A stretch of 64,000 nucleotides of DNA from the NCBI GenBank assembly GCA_900316445.1, contig ONCZ01000009.1, positions 1 to 64,000 on the forward strand, read 5' to 3'. The position numbers and the translations under genes are program-made. The notes under the pieces were generated by a model. The model had not been told where the DNA came from. It saw nothing but the letters and a program-made list of their open reading frames with translations, and searched no databases. Position 1 is the stretch's first letter; every line of letters starts with the position of its first letter. The stretch comes from an uncultured Prevotellaceae bacterium. GTDB lineage: Bacteria; Bacteroidota; Bacteroidia; Bacteroidales; Bacteroidaceae. Of the stretch, positions 16,514-26,842 are shown in pieces.

Positions 16514-18529
16514 TTACTTCACGTGTACATTGTACTTCTTGGTAATCACGTAACCAAAGTAGTCAACGCAGCTGAGAATAATGGTGTAATCACCCTTCTC
16601 GCTCAGATCGTAGTCGTAGACCAGTGTGTTACCAGGCAGAACCTCAGACTGCAGAAGCATACCGTTCTTCTTCAGAGCAACGTACTTCTTGTATGCAGGA
16701 GCAAGGACTTCCAAAGTACCTGATGTCAGGTAAGCGTGCATAATACCTCTGTTGACGAACATACCCTCGCACAGACGATCCATTCCATAATCGGTCTCAA
16801 AGATGATGATAGGAGCAAGAGCACGTGTAAACAGGTGCTTGTTAATCCACTCAGTCAGCATGTCAGAACCCTTGTCAATCCAGGTGTTAATACGGTTCTC
16901 TGCCTGATCAACAGCATGTCCCAGTGTATAGGTCTTCAACAACTTAGCCAATCTGTCGTTGATAGACTCTAAACCACCATTTGAGTTAATGGCCTTGTGC
17001 AAGTCTTCCCAATAACCCTCATCGTTAACAATAATTTTCTCAGTCTGGCCGTTAACAATTACATATACTGTCTTTGTTGCATCATCAAGTGACTTAATAC
17101 TAGCTGCGATACCTTTATTGCCCCATCTCTTGTTAATCTCGGTAGCAACCTTAGAAACGAATCTCTCAAGAACATCCTCAAGAATCCAGTTGCCGTCCTT
17201 GGCTTTCTCATACTCCCAGAAAGTGTTGTAAGACAAAGGCTTCACAGCAGTGGTGAATATATCAAAATCACCACTCTGAGCAATTCTCTTCATCTTGCCA
17301 TTCTTCTCAGCGAAGAAAGCCAGTCTCTGTGGAGAATATGACATGTTAGTTGCCAAATCGGTCTTAGTAAGTTCGTTCTTCATCAGATCGAATACCAAGC
17401 TCATTGACTCTCTCAAGCAGTTCTTGAAGGTAGCCTTAATGGTCGTGCTGCCATTCTCACCGATACGATTCTTCATGTCATTGCCAAGAACCTTCAACTC
17501 CTTCTGAAGTTTCTTGTAATCGATGAACTTCTCAAAACCAAATCTATTGGCTTCAAGATCTTTCTCCTTGATGGTAGCGTCTGCTACATAGAAACCGTTA
17601 TCAGCAGGTTTACCAGTCTCCTCTAAGAATGCACGGAAGACGTTATAATTGATTATTGCACTAGACTTTCTGACATTGAGCTGAATAGGAGCAACCTCAC
17701 CAACGCTGTTCTCAATCTGAATCTTTGCTATTTTGCTGATATCGAAATCTTCATAGTTGGTTGAGTTTACAGTAAAGTAAAGCTGTCCAGCATTGGCATA
17801 ACTGTCCGTAATCATGTCACTCTCGAAATCTACGAAACCGTCATAAGGCAGTTCGTTCGGCTCCAGATAACATGCGAGTGTACGACCACCTACGTTAAAG
17901 GCGGTACCTGCATACGGGAACTGATCAATACCTGTATCGTTGGTGCCATAGTATGCAGCCAGTGCGTTTACTTTTGCAACAGGAGTGTTGATGATACCTA
18001 AGACATCATTGCGTGTGGTGTTAACTTGAACGCCCGTAATGAGGTTTCCGTCTACAAAGGCATCCAGGATACCAATAACGCTGTCGACTCTTGCCCACAG
18101 AATGTTTACAGAATCGCCAACGTTGTTAATGCGAACGTCAATGTCCTTCAGAGCGTTGTTGATTTCGTCAATTGCCAACGACTGATTTGTAATCTGCTGG
18201 TTGATAACCTCAAGATTCTGATTGATATTATCAATCTTCGTGTTGTAATCGTTGCAGATGCTGTCAACATTAACCTGGATAATTTCTGTGATGTTGTTGA
18301 TGATCGTGTCACCGTACTCATAAATTACAGGCTTGATGTTGTTGATCTGAGTTTGCAGGTCATTTTGCACACTGTTAATCTTGTCCTGCAGTTCAGAGCT
18401 CTTCTTGCCAAGATTAGCATAGACGTCGGAGAGATCGTCGTCAACGTTGTCCTTGCAAGAAACAAATGATGATGTGGTGGCAAAGAGCATTGCTACCATC
18501 AAAAAACCATTGATAAATTTCTTTTTCAT
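16514..18529 (-). CDS. Large coiled-coil lipoprotein
   Basis: A 671-residue predicted lipoprotein with lipobox SSFVSCKD (Cys25). Residues about 30-150 are a long heptad-patterned coiled coil (LQDKINSVQNDLQTQINNIK, NQNLEVINQQITNQSLAIDE). The rest is a beta-rich region I cannot assign to a family, ending in strands YDYDLSEKGDYTIILSCVDY. Its genomic pairing with an OmpA protein suggests an envelope or surface structural role; that is inference. It is the first gene of the lipoprotein-ompA operon. Confidence 0.7.
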   Translation of the reverse strand: MKKKFINGFLMVAMLFATTSSFVSCKDNVDDDLSDVYANLGKKSSELQDKINSVQNDLQTQINNIKPVIYEYGDTIINNITEIIQVNVDSICNDYNTKIDNINQNLEVINQQITNQSLAIDEINNALKDIDVRINNVGDSVNILWARVDSVIGILDAFVDGNLITGVQVNTTRNDVLGIINTPVAKVNALAAYYGTNDTGIDQFPYAGTAFNVGGRTLACYLEPNELPYDGFVDFESDMITDSYANAGQLYFTVNSTNYEDFDISKIAKIQIENSVGEVAPIQLNVRKSSAIINYNVFRAFLEETGKPADNGFYVADATIKEKDLEANRFGFEKFIDYKKLQKELKVLGNDMKNRIGENGSTTIKATFKNCLRESMSLVFDLMKNELTKTDLATNMSYSPQRLAFFAEKNGKMKRIAQSGDFDIFTTAVKPLSYNTFWEYEKAKDGNWILEDVLERFVSKVATEINKRWGNKGIAASIKSLDDATKTVYVIVNGQTEKIIVNDEGYWEDLHKAINSNGGLESINDRLAKLLKTYTLGHAVDQAENRINTWIDKGSDMLTEWINKHLFTRALAPIIIFETDYGMDRLCEGMFVNRGIMHAYLTSGTLEVLAPAYKKYVALKKNGMLLQSEVLPGNTLVYDYDLSEKGDYTIILSCVDYFGYVITKKYNVHVK

Positions 18530-18602
18530 TTGAACTTAAAAATTATAATTAAACATTTTATTATTTATACTCACGCATATATGTATTTACATAAATCGGT
18601 GA

Positions 18603-18634
18603 CAAAATTAGGCAATTATTTTTAAACTTGCAAG
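18603..18634 (-). promoter_or_regulatory. Promoter of the lipoprotein-ompA operon
   Basis: On the minus strand CTTG (18631-18634) and TAATTTTG (18603-18610) are 20 nt apart. The leader to the ATG at 18529 would be about 70 nt, AT-rich. Confidence 0.65.
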
Positions 18635-18732
18635 AAAATTTTAATTTTTTTTATCAAAAACTGCAATTTTCTATCAAATTAGCACGTTTATGGTATGTCG
18701 AACAACCATTTTTGCCCATTTTTTATGTCTTG

Positions 18733-18814
18733 TGCGCCTGACAGGACTCGAACCTGCACGTCGTGAGACACCAGATCCTAAGTCTGGCGCGTCTACCAAT
18801 TCCGCCACAGGCGC
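18733..18814 (-). tRNA. tRNA-Leu (anticodon UAG)
   Basis: An 82-nt tRNA. The acceptor strands GCGCCTG and CAGGCGC pair, the anticodon arm is CCAGA-CTTAGGA-TCTGG giving UAG, the T-arm is GCAGG-TTCGAGT-CCTGT, and a long variable arm (class II) is present as expected for leucine. The CCA end is not encoded. Confidence 0.96.
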
Positions 18815-18876
18815 GAAAGAACGCTCTGTCATAGAGCCGTCAGGCCTAAAACGTGTGCAAAGATACGAATAATTTC

Positions 18877-19884
18877 TCATTCCGCCAAAAGTTTTCGTGC
18901 AAATTCTATTAACGAATCTTTTCCTTGACGGAAATCATCGTCACTCAGACTGACAAAATAGTCAGGTTCGATGCCGAACTCCACCTGTTGGCGGTCTTTG
19001 TCGTAGGATGGGCAGGCCGAGAAACGAACCGTCCATCCGTTGGGCAGAGAGTTGGTATAGGGCATGCCTGCTCCTCCACCTGTCTGGTCGCCCACGATTT
19101 TCACCCGTGGGAAGCACTTCATGTACTTGACGAAATCGTTGGCTGCGCTGAACACCCCGCGGTTGGTCAGCACGACCACCTTCTTCTGCCATCTGAGATT
19201 CGATGAGGGTTCGATGTATTGCGGCTCTAAGTCTGAGAAGTCGTTATGACCCTTTCCCGTCTTGTGCTGCAGATAACCCACCAACGTCTTCTCATTGCAG
19301 AAACGTGCTGCGAGCTTTTCTGCATTGGTGAGGTCGCCGCCTCCATTCTCTCGGATATCGATGATGATTCCGTTACAGAAGGCGAAGTAGCGCAGGATCT
19401 CGTTCAGGCCACTGTCGCTAACGGGGCTCGTGAAGCTGCCGTAGTACGCATAGCCGATATTATCGTCGAGGATCCGATAGCGCATACCAGAGGCGATGCG
19501 ATAGTCTGTGTCGAGGTATTTGCGTTGGAGTGTGTCGCTGAAATTGGTCGGATAGTCCTCGTGCCAACTCCAATAGCGGCCGTTGTCGAAAGCGGAGTAG
19601 AGGTTCACATGGCCGTCTCGCAGTTCGCTGAGCATATCCGTGAACACCTCGAACAACTGGTACTTGTTGGCTTCTTCCCTCGCGCGTACCTTATATATAT
19701 TATATATAGAGTTCCAGTCGAGGCCGTATTCATGCTGCTTATAGTCGAAGAAACAGTAGTGCTCATCGATAATCTTCCACAGAGCTTCGAAGTTCCCCTG
19801 AGCCGTATCAGGGAATTCTTCCTCATTGACGCAGGCCGATAAGGTGAGCAGGGGCAGGAGGAACCAGATAACGAACTTTCTCAT
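18877..19884 (-). CDS. S41-family peptidase-like lipoprotein
   Basis: A 335-residue lipoprotein with lipobox TLSACVNE (Cys18). The start at 19884 is chosen because it begins the signal peptide and overlaps the DUF3316 stop codon by 4 nt (ATGA). The S41 fold is shown by the DGH motif (His92 in ELRDGHVNL), IDIRENGGGDL (about 176-186) and the nucleophile Ser246 in NRGVFSAANDF, then VGDQTGGGAG. The Lys of the CtpA-type dyad is not visible, so a tricorn/IRBP-like mechanism is more likely. Substrate unknown. It is the last gene of the parC operon; its 3' end lies 63 nt before tRNA-Leu. Confidence 0.82.
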   Translation of the reverse strand: MRKFVIWFLLPLLTLSACVNEEEFPDTAQGNFEALWKIIDEHYCFFDYKQHEYGLDWNSIYNIYKVRAREEANKYQLFEVFTDMLSELRDGHVNLYSAFDNGRYWSWHEDYPTNFSDTLQRKYLDTDYRIASGMRYRILDDNIGYAYYGSFTSPVSDSGLNEILRYFAFCNGIIIDIRENGGGDLTNAEKLAARFCNEKTLVGYLQHKTGKGHNDFSDLEPQYIEPSSNLRWQKKVVVLTNRGVFSAANDFVKYMKCFPRVKIVGDQTGGGAGMPYTNSLPNGWTVRFSACPSYDKDRQQVEFGIEPDYFVSLSDDDFRQGKDSLIEFARKLLAE

Positions 19885-20666
19885 GGGTGAACGTTGTTTG
19901 GGAAGTGGCAGACGATGCCGATCATCACGCGATGGGCATAGATGTGCTGCTTCAGATTGTTGACTTCTGCCTGCTGGTAGTTTCCGAGATAGCCGATGCG
20001 CAGCGACCATCTGTCGTTTGTCCGCCAGTCAAGTGACAGCATCTGGCGGAAGGTGGGTGCGCTGACGAAAGTGGTGGGGACGATGTTGTGATCGTAGTTC
20101 CCGCGATTGAAGATCTCGTAGTACGACTGTCCGTAGTTTGGGCTGAACATCACGCCCACGAGCGGCACGTTCAGTTCATAACGCAGGGCGAACTGCTTTC
20201 CGAAGAGGGGAAAATGGTAAGTGGCGATGGCTGCGGGCATAAGATTCAGGCTGATACGGGCCTGAGCAGGATTGTTCGAGGCGGTCATATCATAGAGAAA
20301 GCCCAGATTGGTATTGGCGAGGCCGCCAGCCTGTAGCAGAAGACGGTCTGCGAAGAGCTGCCAATGACGGTATCTGCCCCAGTAGAGGTTGTAGTCGCCC
20401 TCTATCATCTGGTTGTCTTTGCTTCTGTCCTTGGTGCTTGAGATATCCAACTCGTGTTCGATAACGCTGTTCCACTTCTTGCCTTCCTTCGCGCGTTCCT
20501 TAATATATAGATAGGTGAAGCCGATGCCTGAGAACTTCTCCTGATTGATATAGGTGTCGAGAATCCTGGAGGAACCCACGCCGATGATATTGGCGGAGGT
20601 GGATTCCTGGGCGACGGCACACATCGGAACCAGAGTGAGGAACAGTATCAGGAGTTTATTCTTCAT
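19881..20666 (-). CDS. DUF3316-type outer-membrane protein
   Basis: A 261-residue exported protein; the signal peptide ends at CAVAQ (about residue 20). The sequence pattern (LDTYINQEKFSGIGFTYLYIKERAKEG, RYELNVPLVGVMFSPNYGQSYYEIF) matches DUF3316 proteins of Bacteroidetes, probably outer-membrane barrels. It overlaps parC by 11 nt and the peptidase gene by 4 nt, so all three should be made from one message. Confidence 0.75.
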   Translation of the reverse strand: MKNKLLILFLTLVPMCAVAQESTSANIIGVGSSRILDTYINQEKFSGIGFTYLYIKERAKEGKKWNSVIEHELDISSTKDRSKDNQMIEGDYNLYWGRYRHWQLFADRLLLQAGGLANTNLGFLYDMTASNNPAQARISLNLMPAAIATYHFPLFGKQFALRYELNVPLVGVMFSPNYGQSYYEIFNRGNYDHNIVPTTFVSAPTFRQMLSLDWRTNDRWSLRIGYLGNYQQAEVNNLKQHIYAHRVMIGIVCHFPNNVHP

Positions 20667-23364
20667 CGTCGAAGAGGCTTAGTTCTTCCTGTGGTTGGTT
20701 GTTTCGAGGGGCTGGGGACTCTTCGGAGGGCGTCTGGAGATCTGAATCATCGGAGTCATCGGAGTCTTCTGAATACTCTGAATTCTCTGATTCCTCAGGC
20801 TCTTCAGGGAAACGTACAGGCTCCAACTCCTCGATGCTGGCTATCTGCCAGGTGGTCAGACGCTTACCTTTTGCCTTGTATCCCTTGACGGCGATGAACT
20901 GCTCAGCGTCGATTTCCTCAGACCCTCTGAACTCATCAACGCCGCCATAAGTCACCTTGATGAGCGGATAGACAGTATCTGTCAACAGGATGAGCTGGGA
21001 GACGGGATTGTCTGAGAGCCAGTTCTGCTTCTTCTTCGTGGCGTCCATCAGGAAGCGCTTCAAGTACGGATAACCCTGATTATCAGCATCGTAGAGGATG
21101 GCAGTCCATACTTTCGACGCGTTGTATTTCTCTATTCGGAGGATATTCTCCTCGAAATGGTTGTTCAGATCGAAGTTTGTGAGGTAGCACTCGCCGTTCT
21201 TCAGCACAACGAGGATCTGGTCGTTGTCGAAGAATTCGCCCAGCAACCGTCCGTGTTCGTCGTAGTTCAGACGGTTGACGTCAGGATCATACCAAACCTT
21301 TCGCCCGCCGAGTGTCGAGTGTCCGTGACTCTTCAGTCCGATGCGATGCACGGGGAACTTCGTCAGCAAATTGCCTTTCGACGTGCGACCCTTGATCATC
21401 ACCTCCGAGAAGTCCTTATCGACAAAGATCTTCCTGAGTTTTGGATTAGGTTCGAGCGTCACCTTGATGATTTCTGCCTCGCCGTTGGGGTTGGCAGAGA
21501 AGTACATCACCTTCGAGCCAGGCGTGCCTTGCGTCAGATCGTACTCCTTATCGCGCGTCATCGTCGTCACGTTGAAACGCTTGATGAAGCAGTTGCCTTT
21601 CTTACCGTCGCGATAGACAGCATTATAGGTTGTGCGGGCGTCGTTCTTTTTGAATACGTCGAGATAAAGCACGTTTTTGCCCACGAACACCTTCTCCGCC
21701 ACGCGGATCACCTTGTATTTGCCGTCTTTGTAGAAGATGATGATATCGTCAATGTCAGAGCAGTTGCAGACGAACTCGTCCTTCTTCAGACCTGTGCCGA
21801 TGAAGCCGTCCGTGCGATTGATGTAAAGTTTCTGGTTGGCCTCGGCCACCTTTGCTGAGTCGATGGTGTCGAAATTGCGGATCTCCGTCAGTCGCGGATG
21901 GTCCTTGCCGTATTTGTCCTTGAGGAATTGGAACCAATTGGCCGTTACCTCTACGAGGTTTGCCAAGTCGCGGTCTATCTCCTCAATCTCTGCCTTCAGG
22001 CGGGCCATCAGCTCTTCGGCCTTTTCCTTGTTGAATTTCAGGATGCGCTGCATCTTGATTTCCAGCAGTCTCAGGATGTCGTCCTTGGTCACTTCACGGA
22101 TGAACGTGGGGTAGTAGGGCGTCAGTCGCTCGTCGATATGCTCGCAGACCTTATCCACATTGGGGGCCTCTTCGAATTTCTTATCCTTATAGATGCGTTC
22201 CTCGATGAAGATCTTCTCCAGCGACTGGAAGTGCAACTGTTCCAAGAGCTCACCTTTGCGGATTTCGAGTTCCTGACGAATGAGGTCCTTCGTACGGTCT
22301 ACGCTATGGCGAAGCACATCGCTGACAGTCAGGAACTTAGGCTTGTTGTCCTCGATCACACAGCAGTTGGGCGAGATACTGATCTCGCAATCGGTAAAGG
22401 CATAAAGGGCGTCGATGGTCTTGTCTGACGAGACGCCTGGGGCGAGATGCACCTGAATCTCGACGTTGGCAGCCGTCAGATCTTCCACCTTGCGGGCCTT
22501 GATCTTACCTTTCTCAACGGCTTTGACGATCGAGTCCTGTAGTGTCTCAGAGGTCTTTGAGAATGGAATCTCGCGGATGACGAGCGTCTTCTGGTCTACC
22601 TTCTCGATTTTCGCCCTCACCTTGACGGAGCCTCCCCGCTGGCCGTCGTTGTATTTCGATACGTCGATGCTGCCAGAGGTGGGGAAGTCTGGGTACAGCT
22701 GGAAGGGCTGCTCGTGCAGATAGCTGATGGCTGCGTCGCAGATCTCGCAGAAGTTATGGGGCAGGATTTTCGTGGAGAGTCCGACGGCAATGCCTTCTGC
22801 GCCCTGAGCCAGAAGCAGCGGATACTTCACGGGCAGGGTGATGGGCTCCTTGTTGCGCCCGTCGTACGACATCTTCCACTCAGTCGTCTTGGGGTTGAAG
22901 ACGGTGTCGAGGGCGAATTTCGACAGTCTGGCCTCGATGTATCGCGGAGCTGCTGCTGAGGATCCCGTCAGGATGTTGCCCCAGTTTCCCTGGGTATCGA
23001 TGAGCAGTTCCTTCTGTCCCAGCTGCACGAGGGCGTCGCCGATGGAGGCATCGCCGTGGGGATGGAACTGCATCGTGTGGCCCACGATGTTCGCCACCTT
23101 ATTATATCTGCCGTCGTCCATACGCTTCATCGAGTGAAGGATGCGGCGCTGCACGGGTTTCAGGCCGTCCTCCAGATGGGGCACGGCGCGATCGAGGATG
23201 CTGTAACTGGCATAATCGAGGAACCAATTCTGATACATACCGCTCAGATGATGCACGGCTGCAGCATCGAAGCGGTTCACGGGTTTATAGTCGGAGTGGC
23301 CTTCCTGCTGGCTCTCCGACTCCTGCTGTTCGAGGATCTCATCGTCTTTTGTCTCGTCGTCCAT
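20656..23364 (-). CDS. parC: DNA topoisomerase IV subunit A
   Basis: A 902-residue GyrA/ParC-family subunit. The ATG at 23364 (MDDETKDDE) is used because a -7 box overlaps the upstream in-frame codons. The breakage-reunion domain has HPHGDASIGDALVQ (quinolone-determining region, about residues 101-114) and catalytic Tyr142 in AAPRYIEARL. The C-terminal beta-pinwheel is present; the protein ends in a long Glu/Asp/Ser-rich tail ending LSLFDDEE. The length and the divergent C-terminal domain favour ParC over GyrA. The partner parE gene is not in the window. Confidence 0.87.
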   Translation of the reverse strand: MDDETKDDEILEQQESESQQEGHSDYKPVNRFDAAAVHHLSGMYQNWFLDYASYSILDRAVPHLEDGLKPVQRRILHSMKRMDDGRYNKVANIVGHTMQFHPHGDASIGDALVQLGQKELLIDTQGNWGNILTGSSAAAPRYIEARLSKFALDTVFNPKTTEWKMSYDGRNKEPITLPVKYPLLLAQGAEGIAVGLSTKILPHNFCEICDAAISYLHEQPFQLYPDFPTSGSIDVSKYNDGQRGGSVKVRAKIEKVDQKTLVIREIPFSKTSETLQDSIVKAVEKGKIKARKVEDLTAANVEIQVHLAPGVSSDKTIDALYAFTDCEISISPNCCVIEDNKPKFLTVSDVLRHSVDRTKDLIRQELEIRKGELLEQLHFQSLEKIFIEERIYKDKKFEEAPNVDKVCEHIDERLTPYYPTFIREVTKDDILRLLEIKMQRILKFNKEKAEELMARLKAEIEEIDRDLANLVEVTANWFQFLKDKYGKDHPRLTEIRNFDTIDSAKVAEANQKLYINRTDGFIGTGLKKDEFVCNCSDIDDIIIFYKDGKYKVIRVAEKVFVGKNVLYLDVFKKNDARTTYNAVYRDGKKGNCFIKRFNVTTMTRDKEYDLTQGTPGSKVMYFSANPNGEAEIIKVTLEPNPKLRKIFVDKDFSEVMIKGRTSKGNLLTKFPVHRIGLKSHGHSTLGGRKVWYDPDVNRLNYDEHGRLLGEFFDNDQILVVLKNGECYLTNFDLNNHFEENILRIEKYNASKVWTAILYDADNQGYPYLKRFLMDATKKKQNWLSDNPVSQLILLTDTVYPLIKVTYGGVDEFRGSEEIDAEQFIAVKGYKAKGKRLTTWQIASIEELEPVRFPEEPEESENSEYSEDSDDSDDSDLQTPSEESPAPRNNQPQEELSLFDDEE

Positions 23365-23393
23365 TCTCTTCCTGGTCTTTAGCTTTTCTGCTG

Positions 23394-23425
23394 CAAAGGT
23401 ACAAAAAAATTTTGAATCCGCCAAT
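23394..23425 (-). promoter_or_regulatory. Promoter of the parC operon
   Basis: On the minus strand ATTG (23422-23425) and TACCTTTG (23394-23401) are 20 nt apart. Transcription would start near 23390, leaving a leader of about 26 nt before the ATG at 23364. Confidence 0.7.
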
Positions 23426-23533
23426 TTTCCTGCGAAATTCTTTTTCAAAGGCTTTTTGAGAGGGTAATTTTGTCAGGATATTTCGCAATTTCTCGGATTT
23501 TTCGTAAGGTATTGATAATCAAAGGGTTATACG

Positions 23534-23633
23534 GACTTGGACTTTCCTGCCTTGAAACTGGGACTTTCCCCTATCTAAAGTCGGAGTTTCCCCTATCTAA
23601 ACTCCCACTTTAGTGCCTGTAAAGTCCGAGTCC
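23534..23633. repeat. Intergenic word repeat (CCCCTATCTAAAGTC family)
   Basis: GGACTTTCCCCTATCTAAAG is followed at once by a near copy, GGAGTTTCCCCTATCTAAAC, flanked by the complements AAAGTCC and AAACTCC. The same words appear at 6474-6577 and 51645-51680. It lies between the divergent parC and alaS promoters and outside both. Confidence 0.65.
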
Positions 23634-23731
23634 GCCCCATGCAATCTTGTAGTGTAAATATTTATTACCAAAAGAGCTTTCTGACCTCTTTTGCGCGCTA
23701 TACATATTTTAATTAAGAATTCGGCGATAGT

Positions 23732-23763
23732 TTTGGCTGTTTCAGAATAATTTTGTAATTTTG
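23732..23763 (+). promoter_or_regulatory. Promoter of alaS
   Basis: TTTG at 23732-23735, 20 nt, TAATTTTG at 23756-23763: a consensus match. The expected start near 23768 excludes the in-frame ATG at 23761 and supports 23791. Confidence 0.8.
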
Positions 23764-23790
23764 CAGCCAATTAAGAAAACAAATACGACA

Positions 23791-26442
23791 ATGACAGCAA
23801 ACGAAATTCGCGACTCATTCAAGAAATTCTTCGAGTCAAAGCAGCACGCCATCGTGCCCTCAGCACCTATGGTCATCAAGGATGACCCCACGCTGATGTT
23901 TACCAACGCAGGTATGAACCAATGGAAAGATATCATCCTCGGCACCCGTGATCCGGAGCCGCGCAGACGGGCGGACACCCAGAAGTGCCTCCGCGTCTCT
24001 GGCAAGCACAACGACCTGGAGGAGGTGGGACACGACACCTACCACCACACGATGTTCGAGATGCTCGGCAACTGGTCGTTTGGCGACTACTTCAAGGAGG
24101 GCGCCATCGATATGGCCTGGGAGTATCTGGTGGATGTGCTGAAGCTGAATCCGGAGGATCTCTACGTGACGGTCTTCGAGGGTTCGCCTGAGGAAAATAT
24201 CCCTCGCGACGATGAGGCCGCCAAATATTGGGCCAAGCACGTGCCTGAGGATCATATCATCAACGGCAACAAGCACGACAACTTCTGGGAGATGGGTGAC
24301 ACAGGCCCCTGTGGTCCTTGCTCTGAGATCCACGTTGACAGTCGTACTCCTGAGCAGCGCAAGGCCTCAGGCAAGAGTGGCCGTGAACTGGTGAATCAGG
24401 ACGATCCGCAGGTGATTGAGATCTGGAACCTCGTGTTTATGCAGTTCAATCGCAAGGCCGACGGAAGTCTTGAGAAGCTGAGTATGAACGTCATCGACAC
24501 AGGAATGGGCTTTGAGCGCCTCGTCCGTATGCTTCAGGGCAAACACTCGAACTACGATACGGACATCTTCCAGCCGATCATCAAGGCTCAGGAGCAGATT
24601 ACTGGTCTGAAATACACCACTTTTGAAGAGGGTGAGGTCAGCAAGGAGCAGGATGACATCAACGTTGCCATGCGAGTCTGTGCAGACCATCTGCGTGCCG
24701 TCTCGTTCTCTATCGCCGATGGCCAGCTGCCGTCGAATGCGAAGGCTGGCTATGTGATTCGCCGAATCCTGCGTCGCGCCGTACGCTACGCCTATACGTT
24801 CCTCGGTCAGAAGGAGTCATTCCTCTATAAACTCGTGCCCACGCTGGTGGCTGAGATGGGTGAGGCCTTCCCAGAGTTGAAGGCTCAACAACAGCTGATC
24901 TCGAAGGTGATGAAGGAAGAGGAAGATGCTTTCCTGCGTACTCTCGACAAGGGTATCGGCTTGCTTAGCGATGCGATGGAGCAGCTTCGTAAGGATCAGA
25001 AGACGGAGCTCGACGGTGTTCAGGCTTTCCGCCTCTTCGATACCTACGGCTTCCCCCTCGATCTGACTGAGCTGATCTGTCGCGAGAACGGCTTCACCGT
25101 CAACGAGGAGCAGTTCAATGTCGAGATGCAGAAGCAGAAGGAACGCGCCCGCAATGCCGCAGCTGTCGAAAATTCAGACTGGGTGGAACTTGCCCAGGGT
25201 GAGCAGCAGTTCGTGGGCTACGACTATACGGAATACGATTGTCATATCCTCCGTTATCGCAAGGTGACGCAGAAGAAGAATGAGTTCTACGAGCTCGTGC
25301 TCGATAATACGCCGTTCTATGGCGAGATGGGTGGTCAGGTAGGTGATTGTGGTGTCCTCTGCAACGAGGCTGAGACCATCGAGGTCATTGACTCCAAGCG
25401 TGAGAACAACCAGACGGTGCACATCGTCAAGCAGCTGCCGAAGGATCCCACGGCCCAGTTTATGGCCTGTGTGGATACGAACAAGCGCGAGGCCTCTGCC
25501 GCCAACCATACTGCCACCCACCTGCTCGACTATGCTTTAAGGCAGATTCTGGGCGAACACGTGGAGCAGAAGGGTTCGTTTGTCTCGCCTGATACCCTGC
25601 GTTTCGACTTCTCACACTTCCAGAAAGTGACTGACGAAGAGATCCGTCAGGTGGAACGTATGGTCAATCAGATGATTCGTGCGGATATTCCTCTAGAGGA
25701 GTATCGCGACCTGCCCTTCGAGGAGGCAAAGAAGATTGGTGCCATCGCCCTTTTCGGCGAGAAGTATGGCGACAAGGTTCGTGTGGTCTGCTTCGGCCCG
25801 TCGTGTGAGTTCTGTGGTGGTATCCACGCCAAGGCTACTGGCAAGATTGGTTTCTTCAAGATTTTCGCCGAGAGTTCTGTGGCTGCTGGCGTCCGTCGTA
25901 TCGAGGCTAAGACTGGCCGCGAGTGCGAGGAATTCCTCTATAGGACGGAGGATGTTCTGAAGGCCGTCAGCTCGTTCTTCAACAATGCGAAGGACCTGCA
26001 AGGCGTGATTCGGAAGTATGTCGAAGAGCATGATGCGATGAAGAAGGATATTGAAGTGTTCCAGGCCCAGCGCGTATTTAATCTCTCTATGGAGTTGCTG
26101 GAAAAGGCTCGCATCGTTAATGGCGTGACGGTTGTGACTGCCAAGACGGTGATGATGCCGAATGTGGCCAAGGACTTGGTGTTCAAGGTTCGCGAGCGTC
26201 ATCCTGAGAATCTGCTCTGCGTGATTGGTTCCGTGTTAGATAATAAACCGACGCTGAATGTGATGCTCAGCGACGATTTGGTGAATGACCGTGGTCTGAA
26301 CGCAGGACAGTTGGTTCGCGAGGCTGCCAAACTGATGCAGGGTGGTGGTGGCGGACAGCCGCACTTTGCTTCTGCAGGCGGAAAGAATGTTGACGGTCTC
26401 TCTGCCGCTATGGATAAGGTGATAGAGTTGGCTGATCTCTGA
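23791..26442 (+). CDS. alaS: Alanine--tRNA ligase
   Basis: An 883-residue class II synthetase that charges tRNA-Ala. The catalytic domain shows [29 protein letters not shown] and [10 protein letters not shown]. The editing domain has the metal ligands [12 protein letters not shown] and [13 protein letters not shown] (about residues 560-690). The C-terminal oligomerisation/DHHA1 region ends [15 protein letters not shown]. The start at 23791 ([14 protein letters not shown]) agrees with the family and the promoter. A four-unit repeat tract separates it from the MerR-type gene. Confidence 0.97.
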   Translation: MTANEIRDSFKKFFESKQHAIVPSAPMVIKDDPTLMFTNAGMNQWKDIILGTRDPEPRRRADTQKCLRVSGKHNDLEEVGHDTYHHTMFEMLGNWSFGDYFKEGAIDMAWEYLVDVLKLNPEDLYVTVFEGSPEENIPRDDEAAKYWAKHVPEDHIINGNKHDNFWEMGDTGPCGPCSEIHVDSRTPEQRKASGKSGRELVNQDDPQVIEIWNLVFMQFNRKADGSLEKLSMNVIDTGMGFERLVRMLQGKHSNYDTDIFQPIIKAQEQITGLKYTTFEEGEVSKEQDDINVAMRVCADHLRAVSFSIADGQLPSNAKAGYVIRRILRRAVRYAYTFLGQKESFLYKLVPTLVAEMGEAFPELKAQQQLISKVMKEEEDAFLRTLDKGIGLLSDAMEQLRKDQKTELDGVQAFRLFDTYGFPLDLTELICRENGFTVNEEQFNVEMQKQKERARNAAAVENSDWVELAQGEQQFVGYDYTEYDCHILRYRKVTQKKNEFYELVLDNTPFYGEMGGQVGDCGVLCNEAETIEVIDSKRENNQTVHIVKQLPKDPTAQFMACVDTNKREASAANHTATHLLDYALRQILGEHVEQKGSFVSPDTLRFDFSHFQKVTDEEIRQVERMVNQMIRADIPLEEYRDLPFEEAKKIGAIALFGEKYGDKVRVVCFGPSCEFCGGIHAKATGKIGFFKIFAESSVAAGVRRIEAKTGRECEEFLYRTEDVLKAVSSFFNNAKDLQGVIRKYVEEHDAMKKDIEVFQAQRVFNLSMELLEKARIVNGVTVVTAKTVMMPNVAKDLVFKVRERHPENLLCVIGSVLDNKPTLNVMLSDDLVNDRGLNAGQLVREAAKLMQGGGGGQPHFASAGGKNVDGLSAAMDKVIELADL

Positions 26443-26444
26443 TC

Positions 26445-26475
26445 CGTAAATCGTAAATCTGTAAATCGTAAATAA
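26445..26475 (+). repeat. Four-unit GTAAATC tract between alaS and the MerR gene
   Basis: The gap is filled by four copies of CGTAAAT/CTGTAAAT. It carries TAA stop codons in several frames and belongs to the junction tract family. Confidence 0.7.
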
Positions 26476-26476
26476 T

Positions 26477-26827
26477 ATGGCATTGAATCTGAACAAGAAC
26501 CTCAAGCTGTACTACTCCATTGGAGAAGTCGCACAGATGTTTGGTCTGAACGAGAGTACACTTCGCTATTGGGAGCAGGAATTTACTTTCCTGAAGCCGA
26601 AAGTCAGCGGACCGTCGAAAGTCCGCCAGTATACGGAGAAGGATATTGAGCAGGTTCGCCTGATTCATAATCTTGTGAAGGTTCGCGGCTTTAAGATTGC
26701 CGCCGCCAAGAAGATGATCAATGCCAATCGTACGGGTGTGGATAAGAAGGCCGATGTGCTCGAGGCGCTCATCGGCATCCGTTCGGAGTTGCAGTCCTTG
26801 AGAAAGCAACTCGACTATTTGCAATAG
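26477..26827 (+). CDS. MerR-family transcription regulator
   Basis: A 116-residue DNA-binding protein. A winged helix-turn-helix (YYSIGEVAQMFGLNESTLRYWEQEF, quoted in two parts: YYSIGEVAQMFGLN then ESTLRYWEQEF) occupies residues about 12-36, with the wing and YTEKDIEQVRLI after it. A short C-terminal dimerisation coil ends LQSLRKQLDYLQ. There is no effector domain and no cysteine, so it is unlikely to sense metals. It probably shares the alaS transcript. Targets unknown. Confidence 0.88.
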   Translation: MALNLNKNLKLYYSIGEVAQMFGLNESTLRYWEQEFTFLKPKVSGPSKVRQYTEKDIEQVRLIHNLVKVRGFKIAAAKKMINANRTGVDKKADVLEALIGIRSELQSLRKQLDYLQ

Positions 26828-26842
26828 TCAGATCCGATTGAT

